Below are positions 9,197 through 18,172 of a stretch of DNA of 64,000 nt, one piece after another. The position numbers and the translations under genes are program-made. Below the pieces are notes generated by a model. The model worked only from the letters and a program-made list of their open reading frames with translations. It ran no database searches and had not been told where the DNA came from. Source of the DNA: Brevibacillus brevis (lineage in GTDB: Bacteria; Bacillota; Bacilli; Brevibacillales; Brevibacillaceae); the NCBI RefSeq assembly GCF_900637055.1, contig NZ_LR134338.1, positions 3,606,001 to 3,670,000 of the forward strand, read 5' to 3'. Each line of letters starts with the position of its first letter. Position 1 is the stretch's first letter.

Positions 9197-10359
9197 TAGA
9201 ATTTCTCCGTGTACGCACGGTATTGACGTACGTTTTCTTCCATGTCGTCAAGAGAATCAGACGGGAATTTTTCGCACATGGCACTCGCGATCTCCCATGC
9301 TACCACTGCCTCCGCAACCACACTTGCCGCTGGAACAGCACAACTGTCGGAACGTTCAATGCTCGCTGAGAATGGTTCTCTCGAGTCAATATCCACACTC
9401 ATCAACGGTTTGTACAAGGTAGGGATCGGCTTCATGACTCCACGAACAACTACAGGCATTCCTGTCGTCATTCCGCCTTCGAGTCCACCTGCACGATTCG
9501 TTTTACGGCTGTAGCCGGTTTCTTCGTTCCAAATAATCTCGTCATGAACTTGCGAGCCTTTCAGACCGGCTGCCTCGAATCCGATACCGATTTCGACACC
9601 TTTGAAAGCCTGAATACTCATAATTGCTTGTGCAAGACGTCCATCCAGCTTGCGGTCCCATTGCACATGACTGCCCAAACCAATCGGAACGCCTTCTACG
9701 ATCACTTCTACCGTACCACCGAGGGAATCCCCGTCTTCTTTTGCTTTGTCAATCGCTGCCATCATCAGTGGCTCTGCTTCTTTATCCAAGCAGCGTACTG
9801 GCGACTCTTCGGTGCGAGCAATCAGCTCGTCCAGACTAACTTCTTGTCGCTTCGCCACGATCTCATTGATCTGGAGTACCTGTCCTCCAATACGGATACC
9901 AAATTGAGCCAGCAATTGGCGGGCTACTGCACCAACAGCTACGCGGACAGTAGTCTCACGGGCGCTGGAACGTTCCAGAATATTGCGCATATCGCGTTGA
10001 TGATACTTAATCGCCCCGTTTAAATCAGCATGTCCAGGGCGTGGACGGGAAACACGACGCTTTTCTTCAGCGCCTTCCTCTACAGGCTCAGCACTCATGA
10101 TTCCTTGCCAATGCGTCCAATCCTTATTTTCAACGACCAGTGTGATAGGAGCTCCGGTTGTATATCCATGACGGACACCAGAAAGAATTTTCACCTGATC
10201 CTTTTCAATCTGCATTCTTCTGCCGCGGCCATGGCCTTTCTGACGACGTGCCAACTGCTCATTAATTTCCTCAATGGAAATCGGCAAGTTGCTCGGTACG
10301 CCCTCGATGATAGCTGTTAATTGCGGCCCGTGGGATTCCCCTGCTGTCAAGTAACGCAT
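9196..10359 (-). CDS. aroC: Chorismate synthase AroC
   Basis: Last shikimate-pathway enzyme, forming chorismate from EPSP with reduced FMN. Called with 387 residues from the ATG at 10359 ([14 protein letters not shown]), because GGAGGAAGG sits just before it and the family always starts at this point. A longer reading to 10434 adds 25 residues with no homology value. Signatures are [31 protein letters not shown] and the C-terminal GRSD-like region. First gene of the aro-trp supraoperon and source of chorismate for trpE, aroH and probably mqnA. Confidence 0.95.
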   Translation of the reverse strand: MRYLTAGESHGPQLTAIIEGVPSNLPISIEEINEQLARRQKGHGRGRRMQIEKDQVKILSGVRHGYTTGAPITLVVENKDWTHWQGIMSAEPVEEGAEEKRRVSRPRPGHADLNGAIKYHQRDMRNILERSSARETTVRVAVGAVARQLLAQFGIRIGGQVLQINEIVAKRQEVSLDELIARTEESPVRCLDKEAEPLMMAAIDKAKEDGDSLGGTVEVIVEGVPIGLGSHVQWDRKLDGRLAQAIMSIQAFKGVEIGIGFEAAGLKGSQVHDEIIWNEETGYSRKTNRAGGLEGGMTTGMPVVVRGVMKPIPTLYKPLMSVDIDSREPFSASIERSDSCAVPAASVVAEAVVAWEIASAMCEKFPSDSLDDMEENVRQYRAYTEKF

Positions 10360-10450
10360 CTCTATCCTTCCTCCATCCTCCAGGCAGCCTGTATCCCCTA
10401 AAGGCACTTTTTTCGGGGTGCTGTCCTTTATCACTTTTAAGCGCTATAAT

Positions 10451-10479
10451 ATCATACCTAGTACGCCGTGGAAATACAA
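10451..10479 (-). promoter_or_regulatory. Promoter upstream of aroC
   Basis: TTGTAT (10479-10474), 17-base spacer, TATGAT (10456-10451). Predicted 5' untranslated region of about 85 bases before the aroC start. No T-box or riboswitch recognised in it. Confidence 0.6.
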
Positions 10480-10587
10480 AAGTGGCAAACATCTGCGAAA
10501 AACCTTTTCTTCTTACAGGAAAACGCCCCTCCGTATAAGGAGAAGCGCTCTCTTTACGCTAACGCGAATGAATCAGGATTGACATAC

Positions 10588-10746
10588 CTACACATTAAAA
10601 AAAGGATTGGGGCTCAGCGGTTTGCGAGTGTGATCCACGCGTATCAAATCATCTAGTTGTGTCCTCTCCGCCCCTAAAATCTGACCACATTCCTGCAGCG
10701 TGATCAGCCCTCGACGGTATGCTTCGATGACCTTGTGTTTATCCAT
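10588..10746 (-). CDS. Small unknown protein, 52 residues
   Basis: A short gene with a strong ribosome site, AGAGGAGGCAGCAG, before the ATG at 10746. The product begins MDKHKVIEAYRRGLI and continues with LQECGQILG, which looks like one helix-turn-helix-sized helical pair, and ends with a proline-rich tail (KPLSPNPFFNV). I recognise no family. The pattern YRRGLITLQECGQILG resembles the helical start of small DNA-binding or anti-repressor proteins, but this is only a resemblance. It lies between cheR and aroC, both on the same strand, with 76 bases to cheR. Confidence 0.6.
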   Translation of the reverse strand: MDKHKVIEAYRRGLITLQECGQILGAERTQLDDLIRVDHTRKPLSPNPFFNV

Positions 10747-10822
10747 CTGCTGCCTCCTCTTGCAAAGTAGGTATTCCTAGTCTTGGGAAAAAACAGCAGA
10801 GATATACCAAGGCCAACTTGAA

Positions 10823-11596
10823 TCAACCCATTTTTCGATAGAAGAACGTATCCTCTGTCTCCAGTTGGTATTGTTGCGGCTGAAAAATTTGCTCAGTGCT
10901 GCCTACAAAGAGTACCCCGCCAGGTTTCAGTGCCCGACTAAACTTATGATACAGCTCATGCTTTGCTTCCTCGGTAAAGTAAATCATGACATTCCGGCAA
11001 ATAATCAAATCAAATTGGGAATCGAATGAGTCCGCCAGCAAATTATGTTTTTTGAACGTCACTTTTCTCTTCACTTCGTCCGTGATGCGATAGCTGAGCG
11101 TATCCTTTTCAAAATACTTTGCCACGAGGTCTTTCGGACAATCTTGCAGGGAGCGGTCCGTGTATACCCCTTGCTTCGCTTTTGCCAATGCTCCTTCGTC
11201 AATATCGGAAGCGAGCACAGTTGCATCCATCTTCTTGCGTAGCAAAATCAGTGAGAGTGTGTACGGCTCCTCCCCTGTCGAGCATGCCGCACTCCAGCAT
11301 TTCACCCGCGGCGATTGCTTTGCCAACCGTGGCAAAATTTTATTCTCGAGAACTTCCCACCGGCCTGGATTGCGGAAAAATTCCGATACGTTGATGGTCA
11401 TCCTGTCGAGGAACTCATAGAAAAGCTCCTTGTCTTTCGCGATGGCATCGAAATACTGGGCAAATGTGTTGTACCCCCGCTTTTGTCTCAACGAGGTTAG
11501 ACGGCGCTTCATCTGTGCTTCCTTGTAGAGGGCAAGATCAATTCCAGTCATTTTCTTCACACTAGCAATAAATTGGAGAAAGTCCTTATCTTCCAT
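10823..11596 (-). CDS. cheR: Chemotaxis protein methyltransferase CheR
   Basis: SAM-dependent methyltransferase that adds methyl groups to glutamates of chemoreceptors in adaptation. The 257 residues have the N-terminal helical CheR_N domain (about 1-75) and a Rossmann-type catalytic domain with the SAM-binding [15 protein letters not shown] near 108 and [13 protein letters not shown] near 205. The ATG at 11596 is preceded by AAAGGGGG. Same position as in B. subtilis, between ndk and aroC. No other chemotaxis gene is adjacent. Confidence 0.95.
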   Translation of the reverse strand: MEDKDFLQFIASVKKMTGIDLALYKEAQMKRRLTSLRQKRGYNTFAQYFDAIAKDKELFYEFLDRMTINVSEFFRNPGRWEVLENKILPRLAKQSPRVKCWSAACSTGEEPYTLSLILLRKKMDATVLASDIDEGALAKAKQGVYTDRSLQDCPKDLVAKYFEKDTLSYRITDEVKRKVTFKKHNLLADSFDSQFDLIICRNVMIYFTEEAKHELYHKFSRALKPGGVLFVGSTEQIFQPQQYQLETEDTFFYRKMG

Positions 11597-11681
11597 GCTG
11601 AATCGTACCCCCTTTGCAAACTCCCTAACTTCATTCGCTATATTTCGTCATTATCCTATCTGTTTTGACAAAGATTTTGAC

Positions 11682-11710
11682 AAAAAAAAGAAAACCCCAA
11701 TAAATGGGGT
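11682..11710 (-). terminator. Terminator after ndk
   Basis: Stem ACCCC/GGGGT with a short AT loop, followed on the minus strand by a T-rich tract. Lies between ndk and cheR. Confidence 0.75.
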
Positions 11711-11724
11711 CTTCTCGATCAGTC

Positions 11725-12168
11725 TTAGATCCAGCGTTGGATGGTTTTCTCGAAGGAGAGAACTTCTTCAGCGGAGAACCACAGGCCGATTTCACGCTCA
11801 GCGCTCTCAGGAGAGTCAGAACCGTGGATGATGTTCATGCCAACGGAAGTAGCGAAATCGCCACGGATCGTACCGGAAGCAGCGTCTACCGGGTTTGTTT
11901 TGCCCATCATAGCGCGAGCAGTTGTGATTACGTTGTTACCTTGCCATACCATAGCGAATACTGGTCCGGAAGTGATGAAGTCTACCAGTTCACCGAAGAA
12001 TGGACGCTCTTTGTGCTCTGCATAGTGTTCCTCAGCCAGTTCGCGGCTTACTGTCATCAGCTTAGCACCTACGAGTTGGTAGCCTTTTTTCTCAAAACGG
12101 GATACGATTTCCCCGATCAGGTTGCGTTGTACGCCATCTGGTTTTACCATAAGGAATGTTTTTTCCAT
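11725..12168 (-). CDS. ndk: Nucleoside diphosphate kinase Ndk
   Basis: Transfers the gamma phosphate from ATP to nucleoside diphosphates, balancing NTP and dNTP pools. The start at 12168 gives 147 residues beginning [21 protein letters not shown] and has GGAGG upstream; a longer frame exists but lacks a ribosome site. Catalytic histidine is in [19 protein letters not shown] near residue 115. Family length. Followed by a terminator. Confidence 0.95.
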   Translation of the reverse strand: MEKTFLMVKPDGVQRNLIGEIVSRFEKKGYQLVGAKLMTVSRELAEEHYAEHKERPFFGELVDFITSGPVFAMVWQGNNVITTARAMMGKTNPVDAASGTIRGDFATSVGMNIIHGSDSPESAEREIGLWFSAEEVLSFEKTIQRWI

Positions 12169-12272
12169 TGTAAGTATGCCTCCATTAGAGCTATGTATTG
12201 GTGTATAGGACACCAACGAAAATTTTATCAAAACTAGAGTGGTCAAGCAACAGGCAGACCGTCAAAATATCA

Positions 12273-13238
12273 TTAAAATTTGCGATCGATAATATAATTG
12301 GCGATACCTGTCAAGGATGTCTTAGCTTGGTTGTTCGGCAAATCTGCAAGAATGGCATGCGCACGGGCGATATAGCGTTCAGCGAGGCGCTGCGAAAAGG
12401 CAATGCCCTCATCTTCTCGCACCATACGAACCGCTTCATCCGTATGATCCCAAAACGTATTTTGCGCGATCCATTCCTGGAATTGCGCACGTGCTTTTCC
12501 ATGATGAGCCGAATAAAGCGCAGGCAACGTGATGTTTCCATGCACCAAGTCGCTTCCAGCAGGCTTCCCTAACTGCTTCTCAGTCCCTGTAAAGTCCAAA
12601 ATGTCGTCGGTAATTTGAAAAGCCATCCCGACATTGTAGCCGTACCAGTACATTTTACGAATCATGTCATCTGTCGCTCCGCTTGCCACTGCTCCTAATT
12701 GACAGCTAATCGCAATTAAAAGCGCAGTCTTTCGTTTGATTCTGCGCAAATACGTACGGAAGTTTTGGTCCCAGTTATTCAAATCCTTTACTTGCTCAAT
12801 CTCTCCCTTGCAAACCTCGACGATTGCATTCGAGAGAATTTGGTGCAATTGCGGGATCGGGAGCTGAGAGGCGATGGCCAATGCACGCGCAAAAATATAG
12901 TCGCCGGCGTACATGGCCACTTTGTTATCCCACTTCATCCGAACTGTATCTTTCCCGCGACGCTTATCCGCATCATCAATCACATCATCATGCACCAGGG
13001 AAGCCATGTGGATCAGTTCGAGAGGAACCGCTACATGCTTCAGTTTTTTGACGTCGTAATTACCCCACTTCCCGCCAAGCAAAACAAAAACGGGACGAAT
13101 CCGCTTTCCTCCTGCCTTGAGCAAGTGAGTCGAAGATAGATACAGCTCTCGAACTGGCGTATCAATTGCTTTTTCCAGTTCATCTTCTATGTATTGGACA
13201 TCTTTTTTCATCTTGAAGTAAATATCGACTAGATTCAT
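12273..13238 (-). CDS. hepT: Heptaprenyl diphosphate synthase component II HepT
   Basis: Catalytic subunit of the two-part synthase that makes the C35 side chain of menaquinone-7. From the ATG at 13238 (AGGTGG upstream) it has 321 residues. The two aspartate-rich motifs are visible: DDVIDDADKRRG near residue 87 and DDILDFTG near 212, with GGKRIRP near 44. A GTG at 13247 is an alternative start. Its partner HepS is at the other end of the same gene block. Confidence 0.94.
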   Translation of the reverse strand: MNLVDIYFKMKKDVQYIEDELEKAIDTPVRELYLSSTHLLKAGGKRIRPVFVLLGGKWGNYDVKKLKHVAVPLELIHMASLVHDDVIDDADKRRGKDTVRMKWDNKVAMYAGDYIFARALAIASQLPIPQLHQILSNAIVEVCKGEIEQVKDLNNWDQNFRTYLRRIKRKTALLIAISCQLGAVASGATDDMIRKMYWYGYNVGMAFQITDDILDFTGTEKQLGKPAGSDLVHGNITLPALYSAHHGKARAQFQEWIAQNTFWDHTDEAVRMVREDEGIAFSQRLAERYIARAHAILADLPNNQAKTSLTGIANYIIDRKF

Positions 13239-13247
13239 CCGTTCCAC

Positions 13248-14111
13248 CTATCTCGTCAACGTAGTATTGGTCTGTCGGCCGCCAGCCTGCCACAGATCGA
13301 CGGTTGCAGGTGCCGATAGAAGTCCCAGCTCCGCTGCGCATCGGTAATAGTACTCCAGTCCAATCCGCTGAACGTCACCGAAATCGTGCTGTAATCCTTG
13401 GAAATAGTGGATCCATTGCTCTTTCTCTCCACCGAAATGTGTGTGAACGTAGTCAATCAATGGGGCAGTATTCGCTCTTGTCTTCCTTTTGCTCTCTAAA
13501 AAAGAGGCATGGACTTCCGCGATCAACTCATGATGATCGGCAATAACCGCTCGACGAAGAGCCCAAATGGCAAAGGTCATGGAATAACCCGTAAATTGAT
13601 GCCACAGCTCTCCTAAGTCATAGACATGCAGGTCTTTGGCCGTACGCTCAGCGGAAATGGCGTCATCCCCGATCAAGAGCGCTGCATCAGCATCCTCCAG
13701 CATTTCTTGCAAAATGGGTTCCTGTGTAACGTAGGAAATCTCATAATCGTAAAACTTATGGAGAATGATCTTTAATAGATTCACTGTGGTAGCCGATGTG
13801 TTGGTCAAGGCTATTTTGGCACCGTTTAATTGTTCAATCGGCTTTTTGCTGAACAAGAAAAGGGAGCCTACTCTCCCCATGGCACTGACAGACAGATCTG
13901 CCAATGCCACGTATTCGGAGGCATGCTCTGCATAGCTAAACGAAGAAATCGGTCCCATGTCAATCTCACCATTCGCCATTGCGGTGTTCAACTGGGCAGG
14001 AACTTGGCGGATGAATTCGATTCGGTCTTCGAATTTTGCCTGATCAAAATAGAAGTAAACCGGCAATACATTGGTATACAAAATTTGTCCAACACGCAAA
14101 GACTTTTGCAT
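13248..14111 (-). CDS. mqnA: Chorismate dehydratase MqnA (futalosine pathway)
   Basis: MqnA/MqnD-family protein of 287 residues. The family removes water from chorismate to give 3-enolpyruvyl-benzoate, the entry to the futalosine route to menaquinone. Family features are the start LRVGQILYTNVLPVYFYFD, the DMGPISSFSYAEH segment, and LALTNTSATTVNLL-like binding-protein fold; the assignment to MqnA over MqnD follows from these. The start at 14111 has GGGGGGAA upstream and lies 4 bases after ubiX. It sits among hepS, menG, the prenyltransferase and hepT. In B. subtilis this slot has no such gene. Confidence 0.85.
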   Translation of the reverse strand: MQKSLRVGQILYTNVLPVYFYFDQAKFEDRIEFIRQVPAQLNTAMANGEIDMGPISSFSYAEHASEYVALADLSVSAMGRVGSLFLFSKKPIEQLNGAKIALTNTSATTVNLLKIILHKFYDYEISYVTQEPILQEMLEDADAALLIGDDAISAERTAKDLHVYDLGELWHQFTGYSMTFAIWALRRAVIADHHELIAEVHASFLESKRKTRANTAPLIDYVHTHFGGEKEQWIHYFQGLQHDFGDVQRIGLEYYYRCAAELGLLSAPATVDLWQAGGRQTNTTLTR

Positions 14112-14115
14112 GCGT

Positions 14116-14712
14116 TTATTCCCCCCAACGCCGGAACAGCGAATGTGGTACATCAATTGCATCCAAAGTTTTCCCTACCACAAAATTGATCAGATCATCC
14201 ATGGTTTGCGGTTTCTGATAGTAGCCTGGCATGGCAGGCAAAATCTTGACACCCAGACGGCTTAATTTGAGCATATTCTCGAGCTGAATCGCATTGAGTG
14301 GCGTCTCTCTCGGAACGATGACCAACCGCCGCCCTTCCTTGATCATGACATCAGCAACGCGCTCCAGTAAATTACCTGACGCGCCATGTGCGATGCCAGA
14401 AACAGTCCCCATCGAGCAAGGTACTACGATCATACCGTCACAGCGATAGGAACCACTGGCTGCGGGACAATTAAAATCTCGCAGTCCCCAATAATGTAGC
14501 TCACCCGAAAAGTCTTGTTGCAGCTTCTCCTGCAACAGAGCTTCTCTGTCATCTGTGTGCCAATCCAGTTCATCACGAAATACTTGCCAGCCTGCTTCTG
14601 TAATCATCAAGTGAACGATATGTCCAGCACGCAAAAGCTCCTGGACGACTCGAACACCATAGATAGCACCACTTGCACCCGTTATCCCGACAGCCCACTT
14701 TTGCTTGTTCAT
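14116..14712 (-). CDS. ubiX: Flavin prenyltransferase UbiX
   Basis: Makes prenylated FMN, the cofactor of UbiD-type decarboxylases. The 198 residues open with VGITGASGAIYGVRV, the flavin-binding signature, and include VVPCSMGTVSGIAHG near 95 and RRLVIVPRETPLNAIQLENML near 125, all diagnostic. The start overlaps the upstream prenyltransferase stop by 4 bases. In futalosine-pathway genomes UbiX partners with a UbiD-like decarboxylase in late menaquinone synthesis; that partner is not in this window. Confidence 0.93.
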   Translation of the reverse strand: MNKQKWAVGITGASGAIYGVRVVQELLRAGHIVHLMITEAGWQVFRDELDWHTDDREALLQEKLQQDFSGELHYWGLRDFNCPAASGSYRCDGMIVVPCSMGTVSGIAHGASGNLLERVADVMIKEGRRLVIVPRETPLNAIQLENMLKLSRLGVKILPAMPGYYQKPQTMDDLINFVVGKTLDAIDVPHSLFRRWGE

Positions 14713-15578
14713 GCAATCACCAAATCAATCATCGTAAAGGTAAACATCACGACACTCAAGATGCCGTTCATATTGAAAAATGCCATATCCAGCTTGGACA
14801 GGTCCGTTGGCTTCACCAGCGTGTGTTCATAGATCAAAATCGCACCAGAAATGAGCACACCTACCAGGAACCAGATAGACAAGTCCGCAACTACATACAA
14901 CGACATCAGACCAACGAAAGTAAGAACATGGCATACGCGGGCAATCAGCAGCGCATTGGCAATTCCAAAGCGGCTCGGCATGGAATAAAGTCCTTCTTTT
15001 CGGTCAAAATCGGCGTCCTGGCACGCATAAATGATATCAAATCCTGCTGTCCAGAACATAACGGATGCAAACAATAGAAGGCCAATGCCATCTACTTGAC
15101 CCGTTGTCGCTACCCAGCCACCCAACGGACCAAACCCGATGGCAACCCCGAGTACAAAGTGGCAAAGCCAAGTAAAGCGTTTCGTATAAGAATAAAGCAC
15201 AAGGACAAACACAGCGAGCGGCAACAATTTCACAGCCAAATCATTTAACTGGAATGCAGCAATGAACAACACTGCAAAGGACACCACGATAAACAAAATG
15301 ACTTCCACAATCGAAATAAGGCCAGCAGGAATCGCTCGTGTGACCGTCCGAGGATTTTTCGCATCAATCACCCGGTCGATGACACGGTTTAAGGACATCG
15401 CTGCACTGCGAGCGCCCACCATCGCTACTGTCACCCAAAAAATTTCCGACCAGGTAGGCCATGCATTCTCTACCACAATGCTTCCCAAAACAGCTCCCAT
15501 AAAAGCAAAAGGCAAGGCAAAAAGGGAGTGCTCGAATTTAATCATTTCCAAGATGATTTTCAATTTACGTAGACCCAT
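14709..15578 (-). CDS. UbiA-family prenyltransferase (MqnP type)
   Basis: Integral membrane prenyltransferase of 289 residues, expected to attach the heptaprenyl chain to the aromatic menaquinone precursor. The two aspartate motifs are NRVIDRVID near residue 71 and DADFDRKEG near 190, separated by many hydrophobic helices (about nine). The neighbourhood (ubiX, mqnA, hepS/T, menG) points to the futalosine-route enzyme MqnP rather than MenA, but the exact aromatic substrate is inference. Start at 15578 with AGGAAG upstream. Confidence 0.88.
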   Translation of the reverse strand: MGLRKLKIILEMIKFEHSLFALPFAFMGAVLGSIVVENAWPTWSEIFWVTVAMVGARSAAMSLNRVIDRVIDAKNPRTVTRAIPAGLISIVEVILFIVVSFAVLFIAAFQLNDLAVKLLPLAVFVLVLYSYTKRFTWLCHFVLGVAIGFGPLGGWVATTGQVDGIGLLLFASVMFWTAGFDIIYACQDADFDRKEGLYSMPSRFGIANALLIARVCHVLTFVGLMSLYVVADLSIWFLVGVLISGAILIYEHTLVKPTDLSKLDMAFFNMNGILSVVMFTFTMIDLVIA

Positions 15579-15625
15579 CTATGACACTTCCTATCTAGTG
15601 AAGAAATACCGGTTTACTCCCCATA

Positions 15626-16345
15626 TTATGGCTTTGTGCCAATATGCAAGGCTGATACGCCGCCCATAAACAATTTGACCTGAACCGGGTCCAAGCCTGC
15701 TTTCTGAAACATGCTTGCCAGTTCGCGACTGTCCGGGAAATTGGTCAGGGATTGTGGCAGCCATGCATATTCTTCGTACTTGTTGACTGTCAGCTTCGCA
15801 ATAAATGGCAAGATTTTGTAGAAATATAAGTAAAATAGCTTTCGGTAAGGAATGAATGGGGGCTTGGACACTTCCAGAGAAACGACTTTACCGCCTGGCT
15901 TCACAACACGCGCCATTTCATTCAAGACCTGCTGAACATCCGGTACATTCCGCAGGGCAAACCCGATTGTCACGAAGTCAAATGTATGATCCTCGTAGGG
16001 CAGATTCATTGCATCTGCGTTCACTAGCTTTACGTTGTTGCCAACACCTGCGTTCGCCACTTTATATGCCCCTACATCCAGCATATTCTGACTGAAATCA
16101 AGGCCAACAACACTGCCTTCTTTTCCAACAGCCTTGGCCAATGCAATGGTCCAGTCTGCGGTACCACAAGCAACATCCAACGCCGTATGCCCTGGCTGGA
16201 TATTCATCTGCTTCATCGTGTAATTACGCCAAGCAATATGACTGCCAAAGCTGATTACATTATTCATTTTATCGTAATCGTTTGCAATGCTCTCGAAAAC
16301 GGAGTGAACGTACTCTGCTTTCTCATTCATCTGTGTCTGGTTCAC
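15626..16345 (-). CDS. menG: Demethylmenaquinone methyltransferase MenG
   Basis: Final step of menaquinone synthesis, SAM-dependent C-methylation. Features: YDKMNNVISFGSHIAWR near the N terminus, the SAM-binding ALDVACGTADWTIALAK, DAMNLPYEDHTFDFVTIGFALRNV and GGKVVSLEVSKP, all UbiE/MenG signatures. Start chosen at GTG 16345 because GAGGAG is 10 bases upstream; ATG at 16330 is a fair alternative and matches the usual N-terminal length better. Immediately follows hepS. Confidence 0.92.
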   Translation of the reverse strand: MNQTQMNEKAEYVHSVFESIANDYDKMNNVISFGSHIAWRNYTMKQMNIQPGHTALDVACGTADWTIALAKAVGKEGSVVGLDFSQNMLDVGAYKVANAGVGNNVKLVNADAMNLPYEDHTFDFVTIGFALRNVPDVQQVLNEMARVVKPGGKVVSLEVSKPPFIPYRKLFYLYFYKILPFIAKLTVNKYEEYAWLPQSLTNFPDSRELASMFQKAGLDPVQVKLFMGGVSALHIGTKP

Positions 16346-16349
16346 TTGG

Positions 16350-17186
16350 CTACATCTCCTCAATTACCTTCTTCAAGCGACTGATCCGATGGGAGTACCG
16401 TGCCGTAATGGATGCAAGAATGTTCCGCGTCTCTGCAGGATGCAGCGTACGCACCATTTGCTCACACAAACCGATTAATTCGATGGCTTTCCCCTCAACG
16501 CCAGACAAAACTTGCGCGAGTGTAGCCCCGGGTTTTTGCAGCAAAAAACGGGCAAAACCAAAAGGGACTTGTTCTTGCCATTTGAGCTGCTCCCACTCTC
16601 CGATCACACTCTCTACCTTGGCTGTTTCCTTCATCAGATCGCTCCAGAAACGACGGCGATCAGCTGAATCGGCATACTCCTCTACAACAGCCACGTATAA
16701 GCCCGTATCAATCGTATTTCGCAGTTCCCAGTACTCTTCATCTGATAAAATCTTGCTATCTCGCCCAGCGATGTAGAGTCTCATTTTCGCTTCGTTCACT
16801 CGCTGAATGGCTGCCGACAACACTTGAATCGCTTGGATTTCACCTGCTGAAGCCAGAAGGTGATAATAGCGACTGCTGTAATAATCACCCGCAAGTACGG
16901 TCAGCTGTCGGTTTCGCTCCGCGCTCTGTGAGGAGTCGTACTCATTTTTTACGAGCTCATGCGTGTCCAGTCCCAATTGGACAAGCCCTGTTGCTGTACA
17001 TAGCACCGAAGCCTTTTCCTTCGGCATACCTTGTTCCAGCAAAAAAAGGTACAACAGCTCTAGACGATTTTCCGCCATGGAAGGAACGTCAACATATTGT
17101 TCTACATAGGAATGGGTGATTCTCTTGTAGATTTGTTCGATAATGGACCGAACCTCTTCTACATTCGGGGAAAGTTCTTTGCTCAT
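16350..17186 (-). CDS. hepS: Heptaprenyl diphosphate synthase component I HepS
   Basis: Non-catalytic small subunit of the heterodimeric heptaprenyl diphosphate synthase that fixes chain length; 278 residues, mostly helical. The family is weakly conserved. Recognition rests on the VLAGDYYSSRYYHLLASAGEIQAI segment typical of the HEPPP_synt_1 family and on the conserved order mtrB-hepS-menG-hepT. The ATG at 17186 has GGAGGAGGACGC upstream. The stop is 4 bases from the chosen menG start. Confidence 0.9.
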   Translation of the reverse strand: MSKELSPNVEEVRSIIEQIYKRITHSYVEQYVDVPSMAENRLELLYLFLLEQGMPKEKASVLCTATGLVQLGLDTHELVKNEYDSSQSAERNRQLTVLAGDYYSSRYYHLLASAGEIQAIQVLSAAIQRVNEAKMRLYIAGRDSKILSDEEYWELRNTIDTGLYVAVVEEYADSADRRRFWSDLMKETAKVESVIGEWEQLKWQEQVPFGFARFLLQKPGATLAQVLSGVEGKAIELIGLCEQMVRTLHPAETRNILASITARYSHRISRLKKVIEEM

Positions 17187-17311
17187 GCGTCCTCCTCCAC
17201 AAGCTGCACAACCTAAAGATGTCTGCCTGTTCCGTACTGTTCCTTACTCTTCGGTCTTCCTCTGCCGTCCGGTCAAAAGGCCGTCTCTACTATCATACCA
17301 TACTTCTTCCA

Positions 17312-17827
17312 TCAGGGACTAATTCGCTCATAAAAATACGACTCGATTCGAATAGGAAATGTACTGCTTACAAAGGTCTGGATATCCGAAGGGTCGGTCA
17401 AAGGTTTGTCATGTCCTGCGAGATTTCCAGTTGTCGATTGTATGGCAATCAATAATCTCGATTCTTTTGGTGGATCCGTCTCCTCCAACAAGCGATAGTA
17501 CACGGGCCCGACATTGTCTGCATAGGTACGCAAGTCGTATGTCAAACGGTAAAAATCTTGATAGACGGTGTTTAACTCTACTTTTTCGGCAGGTTTCACC
17601 ACAAAATCGACATAGATCGATGGGTTTTCCCATTTTATACGCTTAATATTATAATGTGTCGACATCCTTGTAAATAAATCAAGGGCATTTTGCTCGCTTA
17701 AGTGAATGGCACGTGCTGACTGAAATGTCGGTATATCCGATTGCAGCCACTGATTCGTAGGAACGAGTGACAGCATGAGAGCCAAGAAAGTGGAAACAGC
17801 AATCGCCATCAGCAATTGGCGCGGCAT
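17312..17827 (-). CDS. Unknown protein with one membrane anchor
   Basis: A 171-residue product starting MPRQLLMAIAVSTFLALML, one N-terminal hydrophobic segment (signal anchor) followed by an extracytoplasmic domain of about 145 residues. AGGAGG lies 7 bases before the ATG at 17827; an ATG at 17833 is also possible. No family recognised. It sits between the mtrB terminator and hepS. Possible membrane-anchored or secreted protein of unknown role. Confidence 0.75.
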   Translation of the reverse strand: MPRQLLMAIAVSTFLALMLSLVPTNQWLQSDIPTFQSARAIHLSEQNALDLFTRMSTHYNIKRIKWENPSIYVDFVVKPAEKVELNTVYQDFYRLTYDLRTYADNVGPVYYRLLEETDPPKESRLLIAIQSTTGNLAGHDKPLTDPSDIQTFVSSTFPIRIESYFYERISP

Positions 17828-17854
17828 AGACATCCCTCCTCTCCTCCATTGTAC

Positions 17855-17882
17855 AAACAAAAAAAGCAGGCTATGCCTGCTT
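17855..17882 (-). terminator. Terminator after mtrB
   Basis: Stem AGCAGGC/GCCTGCT with a 3-base loop followed by seven T on the minus strand. It separates mtrB from the unknown gene and the hepS block. Confidence 0.85.
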
Positions 17883-17904
17883 CTTAGCAAAACGACTTGC
17901 TCTT

Positions 17905-18135
17905 TTATTCGGTCGTATCTACGACGCCATGCTGCGAGTAAATCACTGCTTTTCCTCGCACCTTAATCGCAGAGGTGTGCTCCGTAAATTGAAAAATCAT
18001 GACTTCGCCTTTATCGAGCTTCTCTGTATGATGAAAACGCGTATCAGAGCCTCTTGTTAAACCGATCACATGAACGCCATTTTCCTTCGCTTTGACTACG
18101 AAATAATCCTGATTAAATCCCGATGGTTGTGCCAA
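17905..18135 (-). CDS. mtrB: Tryptophan RNA-binding attenuator protein TRAP (MtrB)
   Basis: The 76-residue subunit of the 11-mer ring that binds tryptophan and (G/U)AG-repeat RNA. Compared from memory with the B. subtilis protein, all key positions are kept with an offset of +2: tryptophan-site residues T27, T32, Q49, T51 and S55, and RNA-site residues E38, K39, K58 and R60. The core [11 protein letters not shown] and [12 protein letters not shown] are unmistakable. It starts with TTG at 18135 behind AGGAGGAAACATA. In B. subtilis it follows folE directly; here a transglycosylase gene precedes it by 37 bases and folE is further off. Its RNA target, the trp leader, is in this window. Confidence 0.95.
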   Translation of the reverse strand: MAQPSGFNQDYFVVKAKENGVHVIGLTRGSDTRFHHTEKLDKGEVMIFQFTEHTSAIKVRGKAVIYSQHGVVDTTE

Positions 18136-18172
18136 TATGTTTCCTCCTGACCAATACGGTATGCGCGTACGT

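Noticed and set aside
10360-10434. 25-codon N-terminal extension of AroC
   Set aside because: The GGAGGAAGG ribosome site stands just before [11 protein letters not shown], the universal family start.
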